Assembly (NCBI GenBank): GCA_002081555.1
Contig: MZNV01001320.1
Coordinates: 1-64,000, forward strand
DNA: 64,000 bases
Direction: 5' to 3'
From: Protostelium mycophagum
Lineage: Eukaryota > Evosea > Variosea > Protosteliida > Protosteliaceae
A program made the translations under genes and the position numbers. Of this stretch, positions 13,762 to 27,890 are shown one piece after another. The notes under the pieces are model-generated. The model worked only from the letters and a program-made list of their open reading frames with translations, ran no database searches and was not told where the DNA came from. The first letter of the stretch is position 1. The number at the start of each line of letters is the position of its first letter.

Positions 13762-16700
13762 ATGTTTGAGAGGGTGGTGAGTGAGACCCTCGTCAGATAT
13801 TTAGGGTCTTATATAAAAGGTAAAGTGGCCAGACGTCAACATCTGATACATGAAGGTCTCGATCCAAAAAATCTAGAGTTTGTAATCTGGGGAGGAGATG
13901 TGACTTTAAAGAATTTAGAAATAAGAGTTGAGCCTCTCAATCGACTGGATCTGCCACTGCATATCAAGAGCGGTAACTGTAATCTGATGTATCATCACAC
14001 TAATACTAGCTGTAGGTTACATAGGAAAATTACGCCTCACTATACCCTGGCTCAATCTGATTAACATCAGAAATCAACCGCTCGTGATCAGATTAGAGAA
14101 GGTCTTTCTCCTCGTGGGTCCCAAAAATGATTCAGAGGTGATGATCAATTCCAATCATGTTCTTAATGTCACCAGCCTTGGGATGATACCAGAGAACAAG
14201 AGATCAAACAAGAAAAATTATTGCTTGCTGAAAAAGTAAAGAGGGAGGGAACCGCGGCTGCTCCTTCTGCGAGTAAGTCATCAAATCATGAAAAAGGTGT
14301 TGATCACGAGAAGGTGGACAAAGGATGAGTGTCTTCACCTCCATGATCAATAAGATCGTCGACAATATTCAGTTCTCTGTCGACGATGTACACGTCCGAT
14401 ATGAAGACAATGAGGACAGACAGGTGATATTTTTAATTTAATTTAATATTCTTTTGGATAAATCAATTTTAAAAATATTTTCATTAATAAGAAAAAGATA
14501 TTCAATTTTTGAATATTTTTGAACAATTTTTATTTTTGAAATATTAAAATTTATGTTATTTTGCAGGGGGCTTTCAGTTTTGGATTTACTTTAGAACATT
14601 TATCAGCAGAATCTGTAGACGAAAATTGGAGCCCGAAATTTGTTCTCGGGCAGACACTCATCCACAAAGTACAGTCATCATCATCACATTACCACTTCTT
14701 CATACCAATCATGACCACAGTTGGTGAACCTGAGAAACGTTTCATTCTATTGGAACCCACAGGAGACTGATCTGAGCTCGATGCATGAGGACGTCCCCGC
14801 ATGGATGGACTCTCTTATTGACAGAGGCCAAAATGTGGCACAGAACCATTACGTACTGCATCCCTCCTCAGCATCATTGAAGGTGAAGAATTTTTATTAT
14901 TTTATGTTGATATATGAATATGCAGACCTGCAGACTTGTAGAGATTGATCAAAAACTTATCTTAAAGTCTGCGTGATGGGACAAATTCCAATGTATATAT
15001 TTGTTTCTGCAGCTATGCTGCAGATATAAAGAATCAGATAAAAAAATCCTCAGAAGAACCTCACCAAATCGCCAAACAAAAAATATCCTCATGTTGATCA
15101 TGTACAGATGATCATAAACAAAGGAAACCAGACGAATGAACCGAAGATATCGGCACGTTTAGAATTGGACGAGGACGTGTCTATAGGACTTGAAGAATTA
15201 CAATTCACACAGATCCAAGATTTTGTGGAGAAATTATCCATGTACAAGGCCGTTTCCAAGGTGATTGATCTATACTCCTCTTGGCGCGAATTTTTGGTTC
15301 TGCAGGGAATTTTCAGAAAATGATCATATGATGACGTATGATGACGTCATATTGATATTGTACAGTACCGCGCATTCCAGAGGCCTATACAGAGGCCGAA
15401 GAGGGGAGATCCTAAAAATACAATGAGATGGTGGAAATTTGCAAGTATGTCCTCTACAACTATTTTTTTGTTCATCAGCTCCAACAAAATTAAAAAGACA
15501 TCCACTAGTCCATTGTAAAAAACACTTTTTCTCTGACCGCCGAAATACCATCTAAATTGTCTATAGCGGACTGCATATTATTCGATATCAGAGCTAGAAA
15601 TTTTCAAAAGAGTTGGTTGTATATTCAACGAAGGAAAATCGACAGGATCCAATACATCTCATTGTATAAATTGAAGCAACAGAAGGTGAGGACATTTCAA
15701 TATATTTCAACGTGGTCATGATGAGACATGTATATTCGTGAAGGTTAATAATTTCTCACCTGCAGCTTTGCTGCAGACGCCATTTGTTATATGTTGGAGA
15801 ATAATGCTCTTCTCCATTCTATAGTGATTGTACTTGGACAGACATCACCTTTTTCAAGTTGAAAAGTGTACTCATTATGTATAGGGAATTCACGATCCCG
15901 CCATCGACGATTTGGAAAGAGTATTTTCCTTCGAAGATATTTTATTGTGAGTTTATTTTTTCTAATCTTTCAGAATAATCCGATGAAATTTTCTGACGGG
16001 AAAAGTTTCCGGTCCTTAGCCGAGGCCCAAATGAAAATTGAAGAAGAGGAGATGAAATCATTAATTTCATCAAGTGATCCGCGGGATAACTCTTGGTACA
16101 GCTATCTCTACAGACGTAACCCCGCTGTACAGGTGCGTGACGTCATCGTGACGTCATAGAGATGTCGTGTTGAGACGTCTTAGAACGTGGGAGCGGGGGA
16201 GATGTCAGTGAGCGGAATGACGGCAGAACAGAAAAAGGAATATTTTGCAACAGTTGATTATGGTTCGGAAATCATGATCACCAACACGTACGATGACGAA
16301 GTGAGTTTACAACTCTTCAAGAATAATTTGTTTTTATTTCACTGTAAGAAAATGTGAAGAATATCTCACCAATTGATGATACACTTCTTCAGTATTTAAT
16401 TTTAATTCTTTCTTTGTATGTTAATACAAAAAGATAATAATGTGTCTTGCAATCGACATTGAAAAAAATAAATGATTAATATTTCTAGTATGTGATATGT
16501 GAATTCAACATAGATCTTCCCAAGGGAAGTATCAGGTTGAAAACAACAAGCGGCAAACCCATTGCGAAGCTAAAATTCACGGAATTATCCTTGGATTGGC
16601 ACCAACGTAATTCGACTTTTCTGGTAGGATATCATTCTCCCTTTTCACGACAATGTCATCACATGTGCACATATGATCATCATGATTGTCAGGGTTGATC

Positions 16701-19700
16701 TCATCGCATGTACACAAGACGATCCTCATGTGCGATGCTCAGATCTGCACATGTCGATCTCATGCGCAATGATCACATGATGTACAGAATATTCACGATG
16801 TACAGATGGCGTTGAGTCTTGGTAGTGTTGGGGTTGAAGACGAGTACACTGAGGGGAGCGTGTACAGAGAGATAGTAGGTTCATGGAACAAGAGGACAGA
16901 GCTAAACGATACCCCTTTACTCACCATGGAGGTATACATCTATCATTCATTTTTCTACTCCAAAAAATATATTTTATAACTTAAAAAAACTTAATTTCTG
17001 GGTATTTTTACAAAGATCTATAAAAATGAAATATTTCATTTCGATTTCCGACTTTTTGCAAAAAAAATTTGTTGATAAAAAAAATATAAATTTGTTTTTG
17101 TAAATTTGGAAAAAATCGGCGTTTTTCCCTCTGTAGATTACTTCTGCTGAAGACGTACACGATTAAATATCAACAGATGGAGAGCCGAACGAGTAGTATG
17201 AGCAACCCCGGATTTAAGATGTACATACAGATGCTCCCCTTGGAATTGATTTATAGCCCAGAATGTACGGATAAGATATCTTCGTTTTTCGCATCGGCTC
17301 TGTCATCATCATTCATGGATGACATTGTCATCGCGGCGAGAAGGCAATACCAATCGGGCACGAATCTTTGGTCCGATATCATTCTACAACACCAATCTGT
17401 GGATGTGAATGTGGATGTACACGTAAGTGATTGAGAACTACAACACTGTTTTTGAAACCATCTTGTGGAACACAGTTTTTGTCTATAACATTAAAGCGGT
17501 ATTGAAGAGCAATATTCTCCGCAGCAGAGCTGCCATTTGTGATACAATTTGCTCATAGTAAAAATTTAAATAATGCAACGGATGTTTTTACAGCAGTATG
17601 TGTCGCTGAATTGAGTTTAATATCCCAACCTCTGTTGTATAATTTTAAACATCACATCAGCAATATTTCTGCAGAGTTTCCATTTGTGGTACTATTTTCT
17701 TTCAACAATTACAAACAACACACCGTTTCTACAGCAGAGCTGCAGCATGTATTTGTCATATACTTTCAACATCTCTTCAACAAACAATTCCACCCATAAT
17801 GACTATCCAAAGGCCCCAAAGATCTACCTCCCCCAGAACGTCCGCGACAAGAACGAATGCCTCCTCGTACTGGATCTGGGAAGTATCTCCGTCAAGACAG
17901 TCTCCCTCGACCCCTCCACCCCCGTCGACACCCTTGTCGACAATAACGTGACCCCCAACCGGCACAGACGCGGATCCTCGTCCGTGGAATTCGGCAGCAT
18001 GGCCAAAGAGGAGTACTACGACAAGTTCCAAGTGTCTCTGTCTTGTATAGAGTTATTCTTGATGGATGCATGGCGGGAGAATAGGAGGGCACAACTTATT
18101 GACAAGTTTGATATCAACATAGCGATGTATCTGTGCAAGTTGACAGACTTGACGGTGCCGCAGTTCAAGTGAGTGGTTTGGGATATTTGTATTTTGGGCG
18201 TATTGTTGGAACATCTGTGAACAGAAAATACACTACACTACGGCTATGCAAAAGCACATTGCAGCTCTGCTGCAGAAAAACACACTGCAGATATATATGA
18301 TCACTACAGCTACACTGCACACACTGCAGCTCTGCTGCAAATAAATATACAACAGCTCCAATGCATACAAACAAAATAACTCTGGTGCCTATGTTAATTT
18401 TTTGGTCAAAATCTTTTCATATAATTTGTCCATCTACAACAATGTAGATGTAGAGTTGATATCTGCAGATTTTTCGGAGATCTACCTTCTCTTGTGTTCA
18501 GACTTTCTACTGACAAGATCATCCGAGTGGCAAATGTTCTCAAGACCGTAATTTCTTCCAATTCTACAACTCAACCCATCACCATGACAACCCCCCACCA
18601 AGACACCCCACCCGAAACCACCCCAAAAATAGCTCCGAAACGTAGACAGCTCACCGCCAACAAAGAGGCCCCCGACCTTGATTCGACTTTTGCAAAGAAA
18701 AAGAAGGACAAGAGTATGGCGGAGATGATTTTGGACACAGTCATATTAGAATGTCAATTTTCAATACCAAAGATAGTCTTGTCGGGTGCGGACCACACGG
18801 ACACTCCACTATTTGAGGTATGTCTATGTGGACCTTGGCGGTAGCTGTGGTCGTAGCCTTTTGTGCGTGTTTTACTCCAAATGGTGTATTTATTTTGCAG
18901 CAAAGCACCTTTTTCTCAAAACACTGAGTGGAAGTCTATGTCTTTGCAAATCACGGAAAACGTTCTTCAATTATGTTTAACAGATACAAAGATTCTCAAA
19001 AAATTGACACCTGTCATATTCACTTCTCCAGGTTTGCGCGGGAGAACTTGAATTTGAATTGATCCAACGGACATATGACCTGACACTTCACGGATCCATC
19101 CACTCCTTCCACCTGCAAGATTGCCGTCCCTCCCCAGGGAACCTCCGATACGTCATCCAATCCGTGCGCGAGCACGGTTACTTATGCGAAGAGCACGGTA
19201 AGGTCACGCGGGAAATTGGAGAGAAGGACCTGATGCAAGTGAGCCTGTTTCTGGTGGACTCGTCTTTTGGAGGAGACGCCGCGCCAAACTCGTTGTCTAT
19301 ACAGTTGAATAATGTGTATCTGTACTTGAATGAGGAGCGGATATTGCAGATTTTGAAGCTTTCAACGCCCGTATTGCGAGCCCTCAGGTTTTTATTTACT
19401 ATTTTCATTCAAATTTACAAAAGAATAAAAAAATGCAGTGAATTATTACCGCCAGCTCCGGCCCAAAAGATCCAATCTACAATAGTGACGTCATCTGAAG
19501 GCTTCGACCTTGATGTGAAGGGACAGCTGGTATGTGTGGTGTCGTCTATTCACATACAATTAGCCACAGCCGGCCACACCATCGCTTACTGGTCCCTCCA
19601 CGACCTGAAGACTTTGGGACATAATTTCGAAGAAGGTGGGGTGCAGTGCCAGGGATCCCTGGGAAATCTGTCACTGCGAGACTCCAACTGCCTGTCAAAA

Positions 19701-22700
19701 GAACACGGAAAAACTCTATTTTCCGGAGATCAATCTACAACGGGATCTACAGTTGATTCAGAACACATGCTCGACATTTCCTTCAGAATTCTACCTTCGG
19801 TCATGCCAAAATTAGATATCCTTTCTGTTTACAATCATTACGTCAAGTCACGTGATCGTTTCTTAACGTGACACCGATGAGATTACGCCCCCTCCATCTA
19901 CAACTCGAGCCGGCATTCATTCGCGCTGTACAGCGATGGGCGATCAGTATAGGTAAGGAGACGATGGAGACTTTTGGACTCGCCTCGTTACCCGCCCCAT
20001 CCAAGACACCCGAGATATCTCAACCGAGTAACACCCCGTTTACAACGATGACTCAATGTGAGTGTTGCACATATTTAAACTCCGAAGAAATTAACAATTA
20101 AAAAAATATAATTTTAAATTGCAAAGAATTGAAATATGTGCAGTTCCTGTGGAGATGGACATTTGCATTTCTCCGATGAAGTTGATCTATTCATTTGAAA
20201 AGATAACATCCTCCCACCACAAACACCTCATTCTACACTTGGGTCACGTGACCTTATTGGGATCTCCGGTATGTCTCGTTGTAGAAGGTGATATTGAATT
20301 TTCCAGGAATTCGCGTTCACTGTAGAGGGCGTGAAAGCCGTGTTATGCGAAGGAACGGAGGGTGTGGGAACTTCTGTTGTTGACGATCTACAACTAGCCA
20401 TCAGGGTGGATTTTGTCGACGGAAAGAGGAAGGTGAGTTGTAGATCACATTCAAGAATTTCCAGAAAATAAACCATTGTAGATCGCCTGTCAGATATCAA
20501 AACTGGGAATACACTTGGACATGACATACTACATCTATGTAGACTCCTTTCTGCGATCATGCTTCTCCATCATCAGCGGGATGTTGACGAAGACAAGTGA
20601 AGATACCATAACTACCACAACTACACCGACAGCCTCCCCCTTTGTAAGTACTTCTTTCAATCATGATTGCATGTTTCTATTTTTAGAAAAAGATTATTTT
20701 CATTCTGATGAAACACAGGAAATTCCCCGAAATTTCCAGGTGGTTTTCCATTGGGCGGGTGTTGAATGCAGCATCCGTGATAACGAGAGCAGCCCTTTGG
20801 TATCCTTCAACGCCATGGACATACAGTTGTACTTACGTGTATATGACGTCATCACCCTGGACGTGTCGGTGGGAGACCTCAACATACAGGATTGTCATTC
20901 GACTGAAACCCATGACAACAAGGTGAGACCATGCATGATGACGTTGACGACATGTGATTCACCCTCTATAAAGTGCATCTTGATGCTCTCAATGTTGACA
21001 TGATGACAGATGATTTTATGCCGAAGATCAGATGACGGCTTGCCCAACATGATGCGTCTGCACCTGAAAGCCTCCACCGACTCCCTCCGCTTTATCTCTC
21101 TACAACTGGACGGAATCCACCTCTTTCTATACCCCAAGTTTATCACAGAGGTCATCCTCTGCGCCCAATCCTTCTTATCACAAATCAACGCGACCCTCAC
21201 TGACATTTTTCCATTCAAACCGAAGAATGTCAAGTCCGTGACAATATACAACGAGCCAAAAGTGACCGTGGAGAGCTTGGAGATTAGAGTGGACGTCATC
21301 GGCTTCCTCTTAAGGATCGGCGACGCGGGTGCGGACTCGTCGTCCGTGCTGTCTGTGGGGTTCTCCACCTCTTCGAAATTGTTTAAGAGGTGGGACGATA
21401 CGGGGTTTCAGTTGTACCTCAAACAGTTTGAGATCTACTCTGGTGTACAGGTGAATTTTCTCTTCCTTTTCTTGGAAAAAGATCGGAAAGAGATCTGAAT
21501 ATTCCATATTTTGTGACAAATGTGATGTCTTATAAGACAATCGATTTTTATAAAAATCAATTAGAAATACGAGAAGATAACAGAGATAGGAGGATCTACG
21601 TGGTATATCGTGGATTCTACCGGGTCTCGACTGCTACATCGATGTAGATCATGGTATCCACGCAACAACAGTCCATTGTAACACCCAATCTACAAACCTC
21701 ACTTTCTCATGGCAGGTACGGCATACATTTATTTCAATTTTGTTGAATACATTTGTGCTGGTGTTTTTATCCAGCAGAACGGCCTTACAACTCATAGAAA
21801 GCCTTTTCGTCATCTATGGGATGAGTGCATTTACTGCTATTCTTCACATAATCAAATATTATTTTCGTTTGTCGACGAAAATATTTATTTTTTGCAGGAT
21901 TTTCTTCTCATCAGCCGAATTCAAGAGGGATTCACCCCCCTCTTCAATAAGATATCACAGCTCCAAAGCAAAGACGTCACAGACCGGAAGTCCAAGCGCA
22001 AAGACACCAGAGAGCGTAAAGAGGATAGGGACGTACAAGTCAACATGCAATGCGATGGGATCTTTGTCACTCTGCACAATGATTACCAGAACTCGAATCA
22101 TCCATTTTTAGAACTCAACGCGAGGCAGTTGTGTCTGAAAGCTAGTGGCGGGGAGATGCACGAGATCACGTTAACTACCGTGCTGCAAGCACGTTACTAC
22201 AGCAACGCGAACGCGGTATGGCAACCCTTCGTGGAGAATTTTCCGCTGTCATTGAGATGTCTGTTGAGGGGAGCGTTGCCACGCGACGTGGAGATCTCAA
22301 CGGACAGAGGGGACGGCCCTGAGGAGAGCTCCATCACTATCAGTAAAGACATGATCTGTACACTACAACACACTGTCGACAAACTGAAAGAAGCGACGGA
22401 GAGGACGAAGAAGGGGTGGATGTACAACTCCCGCTCCCACCCCGGGGTCAACCCCGTCATCATACGTAATGACACCGGTGCCGACATGCTGTACTGGGTG
22501 TATCACAACACGGCACACTATGACATCTCGAACGAGATGTCACATAACCATCAGAGTTTAAGAAGATATCATATCGAAGATGGGGGGGAGAAGGCCATCT
22601 ACATCGACGATGACGTGTCAGAGGAATGGAGGGGGGCAGGTAGGGGCAAACCGTCCTCAGAGGACAAAGGACGCCTCTGCGTCGAGATCTATCCGTACAG

Positions 22701-25700
22701 ATGTGTCCACGACCTCACGCTTTCGAGACTCGGAGAGTATTGTCTCACGATGTACATGCACCCCACCCACCCCATGGGGGGGAAGTCGGAGCAAGAGGAG
22801 TCTATTGGCATGGTGTACAGTGTCACTTATCAAGGAGGCTGCAAGAGGATCGTGGTGAGATCTAATGTAACGATAAGAAACGTGACGCTCTTCCCGATGC
22901 ACATTGCGACGCACAAACACCCATCTACAATCATCGGTACGTGTTAATAGATCTATTTTTAGCTCAAATCTCGTTGTAGATTCTGGGGGGACCTATGCCA
23001 TCCCGATAGATTCTCTGAACGCCGGATTTTGCCTGAAGCCCTCTATGGGCGATGATTCGGCGTCAGACAGCAACTACAACTGGAGTGAACCATGTCACGT
23101 GACCTCTTTCACCGACACTCCCAAACTCTTAGAATGTACACCTGTCGACACGAACAGCACACACACGTCATCACATAACAGCTTCTGGATCAACACTTCT
23201 ATGGTTCATCTGAACAGCAACACCCACGGTGATAGGGGCGAATACGTCATCACTCTCTCAGCACCTGTCATCGTGTCGAATCTGACGTGTCAAGATCTAC
23301 AATTCCAGATCGTGGAGGCGGGGAAGATACAGAGCAGCACTCAGGGAATGCTGGGACCGGGCGTGGAGCAGGCGGTCCACTTCGTGGATGTCCTTCCCAA
23401 GCACAATGAGGAGGGAGTCGGGGGTATTCCGTTGATTAAGATAAGCATAACAGGATATGATTGGTCCAATCTGGTACCAATCACGGACCCCGGAAGAGAC
23501 AGACACTTCAAGTGAGAGGAAGTCTTGACTATTATTTCTTAGAGAAGAATTCATTTTTCAAATAGAAAGCGAGCGTATTACCACGTTTTCATAATGATGA
23601 CGAATGATGACGTATTCCAGATTATTCGATCAAAGGGGACAGTTCTTATGCCTAGAATGCGAAGAGTCCGAGACCACCACCGGGACCATCAAACTGATCA
23701 TGTACTGCAGATACTGGATGGTGAATCACACCGGACTCGTGGTCCAGTACAGATCTGCACTGGAGGAGCCCGGGGGACAATTCTCCCCGATCTCCGGTGT
23801 TCCCACTGGGATGGAGGATAAACTATCGGAGCTGAGCGACGACCCCAGCGACTGGTATAATGAGACCAGAACCACAGAATTCTCCAGGCCCGTGCTGTTT
23901 TCGTATTCCGCACCTGACATTCGAGACCACAAGACCTGCATCAAGATAGAAAATTCCACGTGGTCCAAGGGCATCACTTTGGATTCTCCAGGAATGGTTG
24001 GGTATCTGGAGATCTCAGACAAGAAGATACAAGACCGTAAGGATAGATTGTACCAGTTGGGCGTGACCATTAACTTGGCCCCTTCACTGTTCTTTCGCAC
24101 CAAGATGATCACCATCGCGCCGAGATTCGTCCTGGTGAATAATACGGATCTTCATTTAAGATATAAACAGAAGGGGGAGGATGAGGGATATTGTCTTGGA
24201 GCTCATACGGAGATCCCATGGCATTGGACTAACCGTGACGGACAGGTGAATTAACGTGATTTTTTCTCTTCTTCTCATATGATTCATTGACAAATAATGT
24301 CATATGTGCACCGTTGTTTTACACTTGAGATATTAGCACTAAAAAAAATTCTCTACAACTTTGTAAATTAAGACTTTACTTTGGGCACACTCCACGAACA
24401 CAAAAAATACCTAAAATAACTCGTTGTAGAGAGAAGTGTGCATCCGATTGAACGGATCTGAATGGTCCGCCGGGTTCGCACTGGACCATCTCGACGATTT
24501 CGCCATCAAGATTCCCTTCAGTAACAGACCTCCTTACCTGGCCAGAATCCAGCTCCATTATGACCGCTCCATCTTCTTTATTATCGTCCACCCCGAATCC
24601 GAGGAATTTCCCCCCTACCGTATAGAGAACCTCACCCCCATGTCCCTCGTCATATACCAGAGGGTGATCTAAAAATAGAACGGTGATGACGTGTACTGAT
24701 TCTGGTAGGTGGTGGGCGTTCCGGAAAAAATAGAACCTTATCAAGGGACTTCCTACACGTGGGACGAACCGACACGATTTCACGGACTCGTGGTAGAGGT
24801 GTCCGGAGCGGATTTTAAGAAGGACTATTCTTTGGATGTGATCAAGACGCACAAGCCGGTGATGATCAACTGGCAGAATCACAATGGGACCATCATCACG
24901 GTTCAATTGGTGGTGGAGATCGTGGCGAATGGACCGACGAGGATTATGAGATTGATCGATGAGAATGTGCACAACATCATCACACCTTCTTTATCTTCAT
25001 CTTCTAATAGTAACTCCTCCGCACTCACTGTCATAAAGGGGGACCAAAGAGTGGTATGTTATTCTATGATGAATATCTAATGGATTCCCAATGATCGATT
25101 TCAGGTGGACCCCGAGAGATTGAAGATATCGTGTTCTATAAATAGATTGTACATAAGCATTGTAGACGGGACACCGCAAGAGCTGATGTTGATATCGGTG
25201 AAAGGCCTGTGGTTGAATTACGTATCCACCACCACCAACCACAACCTAGAGATGACGCTACACCAACTCGAGGTCAGTCTCATTCCGATAAAACACATCC
25301 CTCTACAACCAGCCAAATAACAATACACAGGTGGACAACCAACTCTACGGCACCCCCTTTCCGAAATTATTGGTGGGGATCGCGGTCAAGTCCTCGCATT
25401 TCATGCACATCAGCATAGTCAAATTGAAGAAATACACCAGCATAGACTTCTTCCAGTACTTCTCCATCTTGGTGCAGACCGTCTCCATCAAGCTAGAGGA
25501 GAATTTCGTGACACTCCTCTACAACTTGGTCAATGAGATCCAGAAGAAGGAGTCGGATCTGACGGATTTCGAAAAGATGAGGACGCGATGGGAAAAATCA
25601 CTCTGGAATCGAAAGATCGTGGACAAGAGGATGGGTTCTTTCGGTGAAAAGAAGATGTACTTCGAAATGATGCACATTAACCCTTTAAGAATCAATCTGA

Positions 25701-27335
25701 GCTATACTGGTGGGTCCAAGAGTATCTCTGTGGGGAGATCGAGGTTGCGTCACCCTTCTGCGAATAACTATACAAACAGGTATGTTTTTATTACTTTAAT
25801 GTGGATACAATTTATTTTTTGTAAAAGAATTTTAATGTTTTTTATTGAAGATTTTCTTAATTGAAGAATTTTAATATTTTTACAATTTTATGAAAGTAAT
25901 CATTATTTGGAGATTAAAATTAAAATTTATTTTGAGATAAATTTTAAATTGAAAATAACATGAGATCAGCTTGCTGAAAACCATAATGAACGCGGTGGGA
26001 GTCACATTGGCCAATTTAGACGGTGCAGCTATCACCTTAAACGGTCTATTTTTAGAACACCCCTTCAGCACCAGAGAACAACTACTCAACCGAATGAGCA
26101 AGCACTACAGCATGCAGGCTGTTCGAGAACTGTACAAAGTCGTGGGGTCTTTTGATGTCCTTGGGAACCCCGTGTCCCTGGTCTCAAACTTGGGTACGGG
26201 GGTCTACGACTTTTTCTACGAACCAGCACAAGGTCTAGTCAGATCTCCCGAAGATTTCGCACAAGGTCTCGCGAAAGGTGAGAAAACTCCTCGAAATTTC
26301 ATGATGACGTGTACAGGCACGATGAGTCTGGTCAGGATGACCGTGTCCGGTATTTTCAATACCGCCGGGAAGATATCTGGAAGTCTTGGGAAGGGGCTCG
26401 CCGCGCTATCCATGGACGAAGAATACCAAAGAGAGAGAGAGATGCGGAGGAGTAAGCCGCTGCATCTTGGTGAAGGAATAGCTGTGGGGATAAGCGAATT
26501 TGGAAGGAGCCTTCTAAACGGTATATCTGGCATAGTGGTGAGTTTTTTGCCGAGATGTGTTTTTGGATGTGATTTTGTCGTGATGAAATGAAATCGAAGA
26601 TATTGATTTCATTTAGAACGAACCTTTAGTCGGTGTTAGAGACGAGGGTGGTGTTGGCGGGCTTTTCAAGGGTGTTTCAAGGGCATTTTTAGGGTAATTC
26701 ATGTTATTGTAATATTCGCCGAGTCATCTCACTCTGAAACAGAGTCACCATCAAACCAACAGTGGGTCTTATAGACCTCGCCACAAGAGCGAGTCAAGCC
26801 ATCAGCCACACCACCAGCAACCTCACCTCTATACCAGAGCACAGATACAGAGCCCCCAGATTCATTCTCCCCGAGCGCATCTTGGAGGAATACTCTTACC
26901 GCAAGGGCTACGGGCAGGCACTCGTGATCATGTTGGAGAATGGAAAATACAGGATGGAGCAGTACGTATCCCACCACACTGTGGGAAAATATATGATCTT
27001 GGTCACGGTTGAGTGTATCCTGTACCTGAGAAGGCCGAGCAACAAGACGCAAATCAGGACGAAATGGCAGATCCCTATCAACAGTGAGTAGATCCTTAAG
27101 AGTATTTGTCTTTGTCGTTGGCTTGGAATCTCGCTGAGATATCACAGCGATAAGAGACGTAGAGAGGAGTAGGGAATGCCTCACTTTCCACCTTCAGATG
27201 GACAACATCAGCCAAGGATCTCCTGTGATGAACCGGATCAGCAACAGAAGGATCCACATATCCAGTGGGCAACTGTTGGATGATGTCTATGGGTCCATCA
27301 TCCGTGCCATTCAGGAGCATAGAATCCAAAAATAA
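13762..27335 (+). CDS. VPS13: VPS13 bridge-like lipid transfer protein
   Basis: VPS13 bridges membranes at contact sites and moves bulk glycerolipids along a hydrophobic groove. The start at 13762 gives the classic chorein N-terminus MFERVVSETLVRYLGSYI, with LEFVIWGGDVTLKNLEI and LDLPLHIKSG, then IGKLRLTIPW-like sequence. The middle is a long series of extended repeating-groove segments over dozens of small exons. The adaptor-binding region and the conserved C-terminal block are present: GNPVSLVSNLGTGVYDFFYEP, SGIFNTAGKISGSLGKG, AALSMDEEYQ and GVRDEGGVGGLFKGVSRAF. The end has a PH-like segment (CILYLRRPSN, KWQIPIN) and a tail ending EHRIQK. The last intron is best read from 27083 to the acceptor near 27145, giving IPINTIRDVERSRECLTF. 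The whole 13.6 kb seems intact. Introns contain hairpins (15007, 15760, 17521, 18260) and many TCTACAAC words. Which VPS13 paralogue it is cannot be told by eye. Confidence 0.92.
15007..15023. repeat. Intronic hairpin
   Basis: CTGCAGC-TAT-GCTGCAG, perfect 7-bp arms with a 3-nt loop, lies in a VPS13 intron and belongs to the dispersed hairpin family. Confidence 0.75.
15760..15776. repeat. Intronic hairpin
   Basis: CTGCAGC-TTT-GCTGCAG, perfect 7-bp arms, lies in a VPS13 intron. It is near-identical to the copy at 15007 but has a different loop. Confidence 0.75.
17521..17746. repeat. Intronic hairpin pair
   Basis: GCAGC-AGA-GCTGC (17521-17533) and a related acagcagagctgcagc (about 17731-17746) lie within one VPS13 intron. 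Between and around them are similar stretches (ccatttgtg...), suggesting a repeat longer than the hairpin alone. Confidence 0.6.
18260..18339. repeat. Two intronic hairpins in a short array
   Basis: TGCAGC-TCT-GCTGCA occurs at 18260-18274 and 18325-18339. Intervening pieces (acactgcagatata, ctacagctacactgca) look like partly decayed copies. The array lies in a VPS13 intron. Confidence 0.75.
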
Positions 27336-27382
27336 ACCTGTTGTATACTTGCACCAGCTGTAAATGGGGACATTGTTCTACT

Positions 27383-27486
27383 TCTCCGGGAAGGGGTCCG
27401 CTATTCGCGTTAAGCTAACGTGAGCGTGTTTCCTTTTTTTTAACGTGATTCTGCCCAATTATAATTAGCGGACCCCTTCCGGAGAG
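27383..27486. mobile_element. MITE-like short inverted-repeat element
   Basis: The left arm TCTCCGGGAAGGGGTCCGCT (27383-27402) is mirrored by AGCGGACCCCTTCCGGAGA (27467-27485), matching except for one extra G. The arms enclose about 64 bp with no open frame. Terminal inverted repeats, small size and lack of coding fit a non-autonomous DNA transposon. I do not see a convincing target-site duplication, so a structured RNA or transcription-factor site is an alternative. Confidence 0.45.
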
Positions 27487-27566
27487 AAAATTTTCGGCTT
27501 TTTAGTCAGTCTTTCCGGCTGGCCGCAACACTTGAATATTTCGTTCTTGTTCTCGCCACAAGGGAT

Positions 27567-27620
27567 TTGTTCAGATTCCCCCAACCGAGATGTTTAATGT
27601 TGTGCAGGGAATCTGACCAA
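27567..27620. repeat. Hairpin, 14-bp arms
   Basis: TTGTTCAGATTCCC (27567-27580) is mirrored by GGGAATCTGACCAA (27607-27620) with one mismatch and a 26-nt loop. It stands between VPS13 and the Cys-rich gene. It could act as a terminator-like or regulatory RNA structure, or be the remains of another small element. Confidence 0.5.
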
Positions 27621-27890
27621 ACTCTGCAACAATCCCAATCTCATAGAGGAGGTTAAAGTCTCTGTTCAGAAGAGCAAGTTTCCAGCTGGTTCTCCGAATC
27701 ACCGAAATTTCCACAAAATTTGAGATTCCGGCGATTCCTATCAACTTCCATACGCATTCTTACCGCGCACTTCACGATAAGCTAACGTTACCATCACGGT
27801 ACATACCAAAAGAATCACACACAATCACGATTTGGCGCAAAGCAGAGACATAATTCAAAAACCACGACAACAACAACTACAAAACGAAAC

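Larger units (their letters stand above)
27336..27890. other. Intergenic region with two inverted repeats
   Basis: No gene is supported. It contains a MITE-like inverted-repeat element (27383-27486) and a separate hairpin (27567-27620). The word gctaacgt occurs twice (near 27414 and 27782), once inside the element and once outside. The promoter of the downstream Cys-rich gene should lie near 27800-27890. Confidence 0.5.
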
